From Anaerolineales bacterium UBA4823 (GTDB lineage Bacteria; Chloroflexota; Anaerolineae; Anaerolineales; UBA4823): a DNA stretch of 11,619 nt. Below the pieces are notes generated by a model. The model made no database searches. It saw nothing but the letters and a program-made list of their open reading frames with translations, and was not told where the DNA came from. Below, in pieces: positions 6,619 through 11,619 of the stretch. Position 1 is the first letter of the stretch. The number at the start of each line of letters is the position of its first letter. Location of the stretch: assembly GCA_002402275.1 (NCBI GenBank), contig DHFN01000094.1:1-11619 (forward strand). The letters are read 5' to 3'. Made by a program: the position numbers and the translations under genes.

Positions 6619-6645
6619 GAGGGGCGGGTGGCACCCCCGCCCCTC
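6619..6645 (+). terminator. Strong GC hairpin after the binding-protein gene (attenuator or 3' stabiliser)
   Basis: GAGGGGCGGG (6619-6628) and CCCGCCCCTC (6636-6645) are perfectly complementary 10-bp arms around a 7-nt loop, 16 nt after the stop codon. T-runs occur only 15 and 23 nt beyond the stem (6660-6664, 6668-6672), so it is not a textbook terminator. In this position, between a binding protein and its ATPase, such hairpins usually give partial termination or protect the upstream mRNA from 3' decay, raising binding-protein output over the membrane parts. Confidence 0.65.
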
Positions 6646-6741
6646 GAATTATAAATCAGTTTTTGGGTTTTTGTCTGGGCAGGGTTGTCCCTCAAACAAA
6701 AACACAAAATCGCAGCAGCAGAAATTATCGAACGGTCAAAG

Positions 6742-8298
6742 ATGAGAATTGGAGAAGTTAACTTGGATCAAAAAACGACTAAGGAACCAATTTTAACCAT
6801 AAAGGGGATATCGAAAGCATTTCCGGGCGTACAAGCATTGGACAAAGTAGAATTCGAAGCGTATGCAGGAGAAGTTACGGCGTTGCTCGGTGAAAACGGG
6901 GCTGGAAAATCTACACTGATGAAAATCCTTTCCGGTGTGTACAAGGCTGACGAGGGGGAAATGTTTCTGAATGGCACCAAAATCGAACCGCAAAATCCTC
7001 ATCAGGCGCAGGAATTAGGCATCTCGATCATCTATCAAGAATTCAACCTGACACCGAACCAGAATGTGTATACCAACATTTTCTTGGGGCGCGAGCCGAT
7101 GGCCAGGGGTTTGGCAGGTAAATTGGGATTTGTAGACAGCCGTTTAATGCGTCAGCATTCCGAAAAGCTTTTAGCTCAAGTTGGGGCGCACTTTGGCAAT
7201 GACCGTCTGGTGAATAGTTTATCGGTGGCTGAACAGCAAATGGTCGAGATTGCTAAAGCACTAAGCGTGCAAGCTAAAGTAATCATTATGGATGAACCAA
7301 CTTCTGCACTGGGTAAAGAAGAGGTAAAAGTTTTATTTGACATCATCCAAGACTTGAAAAAGCAGGGCTTAGCCATCATATTTATCACTCACCGGTTGGA
7401 AGAGGTGTTCGAGATTGCCGACCGGGCAATTGTTTTTCGGGATGGACGCCGAGCAGGAGAGGTTAAAGTAGCTGAAGCAACCACAGAACAGCTCATCGGA
7501 TTGATGGTTGGCAGAGCCCTGGATCGCAGTCAGGTGCACGAACGGGTAGCAGCTACACAGGAAGTCGTGCTAAAAGTGCAAAATTTGAACCGTAAAGGGG
7601 TACTGCATAATATTAGTTTTGAACTGCATCGCGGAGAAATATTGGGATTAGCCGGCTTAGTGGGGGCAGGCAGAACGGAGACTGCCCGGGCACTTTTCGG
7701 TGCCGACCGGATGGATTCAGGCGAAATTTACATCGATGGAAAACGGGTGGAAATTACATCCCCAGATTCCGCGGTAAAAGCCGGGTTAGCGCTTGTGCCA
7801 GAAGGCAGGCAAACCCAAGGCCTGGTGATGATTCAAACCGTTGAAAAAAATATCGCTTTGCCCAATCTGGATGCCCTTTCACAGCATAATTTTGTTAATC
7901 GGGGCAAAACGCGCCATTTAGTACAGACCTATGTGGAAAAGATGAACATTCGTACTCCCAGTCTTGAACAGCGCGTTTTGAATCTATCTGGTGGGAATCA
8001 ACAAAAAGTGGTGCTTGCCAAATGGTTAGCTTCCAATCCTAAAGTGCTGATACTGGATGAACCCACTCGCGGGATCGATGTCGGCGCCAAAGCTGAAGTA
8101 TACGAAATAATGAACGATTTGGTGCAGCAAGGGATAGGCATTATTATGATTTCTTCGGAAATGCCCGAAATACTGGCAATTAGCGACCGAATCTTGGTAA
8201 TGTATGAAGGGCGCATCATGGGGGAGTTGACTCGGGCTAACGCGACCCAGGAACGCATCATGACGCTTGCTAGCGGGCAGGTTTTAGAGGCTTCTTAG
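6742..8298 (+). CDS. CUT2-family double-NBD sugar ABC transporter ATPase (RbsA/XylG/MglA type)
   Basis: This cytoplasmic ATPase powers pentose or ribose-type sugar import and carries two fused nucleotide-binding domains (518 residues from this start). NBD1 has Walker A GENGAGKST (50-58), Q-loop Gln99, an atypical signature LSVAEQ (160-165), Walker B IIMDEP (Asp184, Glu185) and switch His217. NBD2 has a degenerate P-loop GLVGAGRTE (305-313) lacking the GK[S/T] lysine, a standard LSGGNQ (415-420), Walker B ILDEPTRGID (Asp439, Glu440) and SSE instead of the switch His. This asymmetry, with one competent and one degenerate site, is the family norm. The start is uncertain. The ATG at 6742 lacks a clear SD. 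A TTG at 6763 has GGAG (6751-6754) at good spacing and would give an N-terminus nearer the family norm, while a TTG at 6685 is possible but badly spaced. The stop is 9 bp before permease 2, so both are co-transcribed. Confidence 0.95.
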   Translation: MRIGEVNLDQKTTKEPILTIKGISKAFPGVQALDKVEFEAYAGEVTALLGENGAGKSTLMKILSGVYKADEGEMFLNGTKIEPQNPHQAQELGISIIYQEFNLTPNQNVYTNIFLGREPMARGLAGKLGFVDSRLMRQHSEKLLAQVGAHFGNDRLVNSLSVAEQQMVEIAKALSVQAKVIIMDEPTSALGKEEVKVLFDIIQDLKKQGLAIIFITHRLEEVFEIADRAIVFRDGRRAGEVKVAEATTEQLIGLMVGRALDRSQVHERVAATQEVVLKVQNLNRKGVLHNISFELHRGEILGLAGLVGAGRTETARALFGADRMDSGEIYIDGKRVEITSPDSAVKAGLALVPEGRQTQGLVMIQTVEKNIALPNLDALSQHNFVNRGKTRHLVQTYVEKMNIRTPSLEQRVLNLSGGNQQKVVLAKWLASNPKVLILDEPTRGIDVGAKAEVYEIMNDLVQQGIGIIMISSEMPEILAISDRILVMYEGRIMGELTRANATQERIMTLASGQVLEAS

Positions 8299-8307
8299 AG
8301 GCATTGT

Positions 8308-9309
8308 ATGGCGAAAAATTTATCATCTACACACGAAGTTCAACAACCCTCGCTGAAACGCAAATCGTTGAAAGTCATTCCAACCCAGGAATTGGGTGTA
8401 ATCCTGATTTTGATTACGTTAATCGCGATCTTAGGTGCGACAGCCAGGGAAAAATTTCTTAATCCTAATACCATTTTCAACATGATTCGCAACTTTTCGT
8501 GGATAGCGGTGGCGGGATTTGGCGAATTGCTGGTGATCATCATCGCCGGGATCGATCTGTCGGTTGGTTCAACTATGGCTTTTTCTGGATTGATCAGTGC
8601 TATGATGCTGGTCAGCGGATTCCCAGTCCCTGTGGCTGTTATTGGCGGATTGGCAGGCGGTTTGCTGGTGGGACTGGTCAATGGATTATTGGTGAGCAAA
8701 GGCCATCTGCCTGCCTTTATTGCTACTCTTGGAATGATGAGTGTAGTGCGGGGGATTGTTTATGGTGTAACCCAAGGTCAACCCGTGATGAAGCTGCCGT
8801 TAGGTTTTTTGAATATAGGCAGGATCGATGTCCCTATCCTGGGTTTAAAAGTGCCCCTGCCGGTGATCTTAATGTTGGTAATAGCAGTATTGATGCATAT
8901 GTTCCTCTCGAAAACGATATGGGGCTATCGTATCTATGCTCTGGGAGGAAACGAACAATCCACGCGGCTGTCTGGGGTCAACACCGGATGGTTGAAAATT
9001 TTGGTTTTCTCCCTGGCAGGCTTGATGGCAGGCACAGGGGGAATATTGATGACTGCCCGCTTAGGTGTAGCGATGCCCAATGCGGCGCTTGGCTATGAAT
9101 TGGATGTCATTGCGGCGGTGTTTATCGGTGGAGCCAGCACCAGCGGTGGATCTGGCACAATACTTGGCGTTTTAATCGGCGCTGCTATTATGCAGGTCCT
9201 GCGGACTGGGATGATCCTTTTGGGAATCGATCCCTATTGGCAGAACGCGGCGATTGGCATGATTATTCTTATCTCTCTGATGGTCGATCAATTACGAAGA
9301 AGGTCATAG
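8308..9309 (+). CDS. CUT2-family (RbsC/XylH-type) sugar ABC transporter permease 2
   Basis: This second membrane subunit has 333 residues. The longer basic N-terminus (to about residue 27) precedes the first membrane segment (about 28-45). The family signature AGIDLSVGS is at about 80-88, and the conserved cytoplasmic loop GYRIYALGGNEQSTRLSGVN lies past the middle, followed by TARLGVAMPNAALGYELDVIAAVFIGG. A TAGAGG just upstream of the ATG at 8308 acts as SD, with only 9 bp after the ATPase stop. It shares the fold and loop with permease 1, but the central segments (VTQGQPVMKLPLGFLNIGR here, ITRGYPIVFPSESPFLVLG there) have diverged. A single ATPase serving two permeases suggests a heterodimeric channel, though two alternative homodimers sharing one ATPase cannot be excluded. 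Confidence 0.94.
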   Translation: MAKNLSSTHEVQQPSLKRKSLKVIPTQELGVILILITLIAILGATAREKFLNPNTIFNMIRNFSWIAVAGFGELLVIIIAGIDLSVGSTMAFSGLISAMMLVSGFPVPVAVIGGLAGGLLVGLVNGLLVSKGHLPAFIATLGMMSVVRGIVYGVTQGQPVMKLPLGFLNIGRIDVPILGLKVPLPVILMLVIAVLMHMFLSKTIWGYRIYALGGNEQSTRLSGVNTGWLKILVFSLAGLMAGTGGILMTARLGVAMPNAALGYELDVIAAVFIGGASTSGGSGTILGVLIGAAIMQVLRTGMILLGIDPYWQNAAIGMIILISLMVDQLRRRS

Positions 9310-9370
9310 GCAAACAATAATAAATTGGTATTAAAACGAAAGAAAATCGCCGAATTTTACACTTATTGTG

Positions 9371-10681
9371 ATGGGTACCATGAGAACAAAGTCATTGTGT
9401 TCTTTTGAGAATCGAAAATATAAAGGTTGGCAAGCCATATACCTGAATAATGGCATCGTCACCCTGGCTGTTGTGCCTGATATTGGCGGTCGAGTAATCG
9501 CTTATAACCTGGGCAATTATCCATTTTTTTTCGTTGATTCCGAATTGGCTGGGAAGCTTTTCTCGTATGAGGAAAATTTGGGTGATGGAACGATGGCTGC
9601 CTGGAAGAACTATGGCGGTGATAAAACCTGGCCAGCCCCTCAAGGTTGGAATAATGAATGTCAATGGCATGGGCCGCCCGACCCGGTATTAGATTCGGGG
9701 CGCTATCAAGTTAAGCAAGTAAAACGTTTCGACAACGCGGTACAGGTGCAAATGGTCAGCCCGCCTGACCTTCGAACTAGCATCCAAATCACCCGCCAAA
9801 TCACCCTGTTGCAGCAAGGCAGCCGGGTTATTCTCGATCTATCCTTTACCAATATTTCGAAACGACAAATCTGCTGGAGTATATGGAATGTAACCCAATT
9901 ACGGGCAGAGCGTCTGCACCTGGATGGCAGTCTTGGTCCGGAAACAGAGTGTGTTGTTACAGCACCGTTGAATTCTCGCAGCCGCTTTCCCAAGGGTTTT
10001 AATGTAATGGACGGCGATAAAAACAACCCTCAGTGGGGGATTGACAACCAGAATAAATTATTTGTCGGTAAGTACATGTGGGAAATTGGTAAAGTGGGAA
10101 TCGATTCGCCAAAGGGATGGATTGCATTTACCAATTGTGCTCAAGGATATGCATTTGCAACCCAATTTACATATTTTCCTGAGAAAGAATACCCTGATCA
10201 GGGTGCGACGATTGAGTGTTGGACGACGGGTAGGGGAACAGTCGCTAATTTGAATTATGAAAATAATCCAATATATCTGATGGAAATCGAGGTGCTTAGC
10301 CCATTATATACATTTCGTCCGGGAGAAACCCGATCTTTTCAAATTACCTGGGGCAGTTGCCGCTGCGAGGGCATGGTTGTGGATGTCAATAAAGCTGGCT
10401 GCATTCATCAGCCATTGAAAGCCACACCAACAAGCGATGGATTGTTTCTTTCCGGTTCATTTGGGGTTTTTAGTTGTGGTGTTCTACAGTTGGTATGGCA
10501 GGACCAGCAAGGAAACCCATTAGGTGTTGAAGTGCTGCAGGAAGTCAGCCCATTGGAATCTGTGAAACTTGAGCAGTGCTTTCAACCGCCACCCCGGGCA
10601 GCTCGGGTCGAACTGCAATTATTGTCGAACGGTAACAATTCGCTACAGACGTTGGCAAAGAATACGTTCCTTGGATCTTAA
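9371..10681 (+). CDS. DUF4380-like protein, probable galactose-mutarotase-type fold
   Basis: This predicted cytoplasmic protein of about 436 residues has no signal peptide or membrane segment. The early motif VTLAVVPDIGGRVIAY (about 31-45) and the conserved GGDKTWPAPQGW (about 82-93) match the DUF4380 family as I recall it; the former also resembles the opening strand of aldose 1-epimerases. The middle contains ITRQITLLQQGSRVILDLSFTN and the later KVGIDSPKGWIAF, consistent with a beta-sandwich of the mutarotase superfamily. No catalytic residues can be assigned with confidence. The gene lies 61 bp after permease 2 and 46 bp before xylose isomerase in the same direction. A sugar-anomer converting or sugar-binding role is therefore plausible, since XylA acts on the alpha-pyranose form. 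The start is ambiguous: GTG 9368, ATG 9371 and ATG 9380 are all in frame and none has a clear SD. Function remains inferred. Confidence 0.85.
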   Translation: MGTMRTKSLCSFENRKYKGWQAIYLNNGIVTLAVVPDIGGRVIAYNLGNYPFFFVDSELAGKLFSYEENLGDGTMAAWKNYGGDKTWPAPQGWNNECQWHGPPDPVLDSGRYQVKQVKRFDNAVQVQMVSPPDLRTSIQITRQITLLQQGSRVILDLSFTNISKRQICWSIWNVTQLRAERLHLDGSLGPETECVVTAPLNSRSRFPKGFNVMDGDKNNPQWGIDNQNKLFVGKYMWEIGKVGIDSPKGWIAFTNCAQGYAFATQFTYFPEKEYPDQGATIECWTTGRGTVANLNYENNPIYLMEIEVLSPLYTFRPGETRSFQITWGSCRCEGMVVDVNKAGCIHQPLKATPTSDGLFLSGSFGVFSCGVLQLVWQDQQGNPLGVEVLQEVSPLESVKLEQCFQPPPRAARVELQLLSNGNNSLQTLAKNTFLGS

Positions 10682-10727
10682 GTTGACTTCTTTTCGATAA
10701 CAACTTTTTACCAAAAGGAAAATGAGG

Positions 10728-11619
10728 ATGAGCGATTTATATCAACCAAAACCCGAACATAAATTTACATTTGGATTATGGACAGTCGGCAGTACCGGGC
10801 GTGATCAATTTGGCGCCCCCGTGAGAGAGCTTCTTTCACCGGTAGAATTGGTTCACTTGTTGGCGGAAGTGGGGGCATATGGCGTCAATTTTCATGATAA
10901 TGACCTGGTTCCCTTCGATGCTACCCAAGCAGAGCGCGATCAAATCGTAGCAGATTTCAAGAAAGCGCTGGCTTCGACCGGTTTGGTCGTTCCCATGGCG
11001 ACCACTAACCTTTTCAACCATCCCGTATTCAAAGATGGCGCTTTCACGTCGAATGATGCTAAAGTCCGAAAATTCGCATTACAAAAAACGATCCAAGCCA
11101 TTGACTTAGGTGTTGAATTAGGCGCCCAAATATTCGTTTTCTGGGGTGGTCGCGAAGGCGTCGAATCGGATGCGACCAAAGATCCCACATTAGGATTGAA
11201 GCGTTATCGTGAAGCGTTGAATTTTCTATCCGAATATGTGATTAATCAGCGTTATAACTTGAAATTTGCCCTCGAATCGAAACCCAATGAACCTCGCGGC
11301 GATCTCTTTCTGCCCACAACCGGCGCGATGTTGGGATTTATAGAGACCTTGGATCACCCTGAAATGGTGGGCGTCAATCCGGAATTTGCACATGAAGTGA
11401 TGGCAGGCTTGAATTTCCTACATGCGGTCGCTCAGGCGTGGGAAGCCGGTAAACTTTTCCATATCGATTTAAATGACCAGAATGTAGGCCGTTTTGATCA
11501 AGACTGGCGCTTTGGTTCGTATAATATCAAGCAGTCTTTCTTTTTAGTGAAATTCTTGGAAGACGTTGGTTATACCGGCAGCCGCCATTTTGATGCTCAT
11601 GCATACCGCACCGAGGATT
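10728..11619 (+). CDS. xylA: Xylose isomerase, class I (Thermus/actinobacterial type), 3' end outside window
   Basis: Xylose isomerase converts D-xylose to D-xylulose in the cytoplasm and is the first step of the isomerase pathway. About 297 codons are visible of a family length near 385-395. The N-terminus FTFGLWTVG with GRDQFG is diagnostic. Active-site blocks are present: NFHDNDLVPF (catalytic His and its Asp partner), WGGREG, FALESKPNEPRGD (metal-ligand Glu and Lys), GVNPEFAHEVMAGLNF (Glu and His ligands), HIDLNDQN and RFDQDWRFG (metal-ligand Asp residues), and RHFDAHAYRTED. Streptomyces-type enzymes have HFDFKPPRTED at the last site, whereas Thermus enzymes have HFDAHA as here. The ATG at 10728 has AAAGGA (10714-10719) at good spacing. 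An in-frame ATG at 10722 is too close to that site. It is the last visible gene of the string, and xylulokinase may follow outside the window. Confidence 0.97.
   Translation, partial: MSDLYQPKPEHKFTFGLWTVGSTGRDQFGAPVRELLSPVELVHLLAEVGAYGVNFHDNDLVPFDATQAERDQIVADFKKALASTGLVVPMATTNLFNHPVFKDGAFTSNDAKVRKFALQKTIQAIDLGVELGAQIFVFWGGREGVESDATKDPTLGLKRYREALNFLSEYVINQRYNLKFALESKPNEPRGDLFLPTTGAMLGFIETLDHPEMVGVNPEFAHEVMAGLNFLHAVAQAWEAGKLFHIDLNDQNVGRFDQDWRFGSYNIKQSFFLVKFLEDVGYTGSRHFDAHAYRTED

Noticed and set aside
6619..6672. Full intrinsic terminator ending the operon after the binding protein
   Set aside because: The T-runs begin 15 nt beyond the stem, and the ATPase and permease 2 genes needed for the same transporter follow directly, so complete termination is unlikely.
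8499..9098. Plus-strand open frame of 199 codons inside permease 2
   Set aside because: It is an out-of-frame reading of the GIDLSVGS permease; its Trp/Gly/Arg/Cys-rich composition is typical of a shadow frame.
1..11619. CRISPR array, tRNA, rRNA, transposase or phage genes
   Set aside because: No regularly spaced repeats, cloverleaf structure or recognisable mobile-element proteins were found on either strand.

Overview
The window is a bacterial sugar-uptake and sugar-catabolism region of moderate GC content. Every gene looks intact apart from two that run off the window edges. The likely source is a member of the Chloroflexota, perhaps an Anaerolineae-like organism. This is inferred from sugar-binding lipoproteins with Ala/Pro/Thr/Glu-rich linkers after the lipobox, strong Shine-Dalgarno sites with consensus sigma-70 promoters, and a Thermus-type class I xylose isomerase. 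No rRNA, tRNA, insertion sequence or CRISPR array was seen, and taxonomy cannot be fixed from the sequence alone.

Left arm, minus strand (1-1633): a GntR/HutC-family repressor with a UTRA domain is followed by the start of a CUT1-type (family 1) sugar-binding lipoprotein, cut off at the window edge. A sigma-70-like promoter whose -10 box overlaps a 14-bp palindrome lies just upstream of the repressor, which suggests autoregulation.

Divergent spacer (1634-1971): it holds that promoter, a GC-rich palindromic element, and a perfect consensus promoter (TTGACA, 17 bp, TATAAT). The last overlaps an inverted repeat resembling the operator of XylR-type ROK repressors.

Right arm, plus strand (1972-11619): the order is ROK repressor (XylR-like), CUT2 permease 1, a 693-residue sugar-binding lipoprotein with two complete periplasmic-binding domains in tandem, a double-NBD RbsA/XylG-type ATPase, CUT2 permease 2, a DUF4380-like protein with a probable mutarotase-type fold, and xylose isomerase (3' end missing). 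The most economical reading is a D-xylose (or related pentose) operon. The ROK protein senses the sugar, the ABC transporter brings it in, the DUF4380-like protein may interconvert anomers, and XylA makes D-xylulose.

The most unusual part is the transporter. It pairs two divergent permeases and one ATPase with a binding protein whose two ligand-binding domains share one polypeptide. This suggests an asymmetric CUT2 importer. Both binding-protein genes are also preceded, about 80-90 nt upstream of their own start, by the same 12-mer perfectly complementary to the 16S rRNA 3' end and with no start codon of its own. The tandem binding-protein gene is followed by a strong GC hairpin. Together these could protect and so over-express the binding-protein mRNA.
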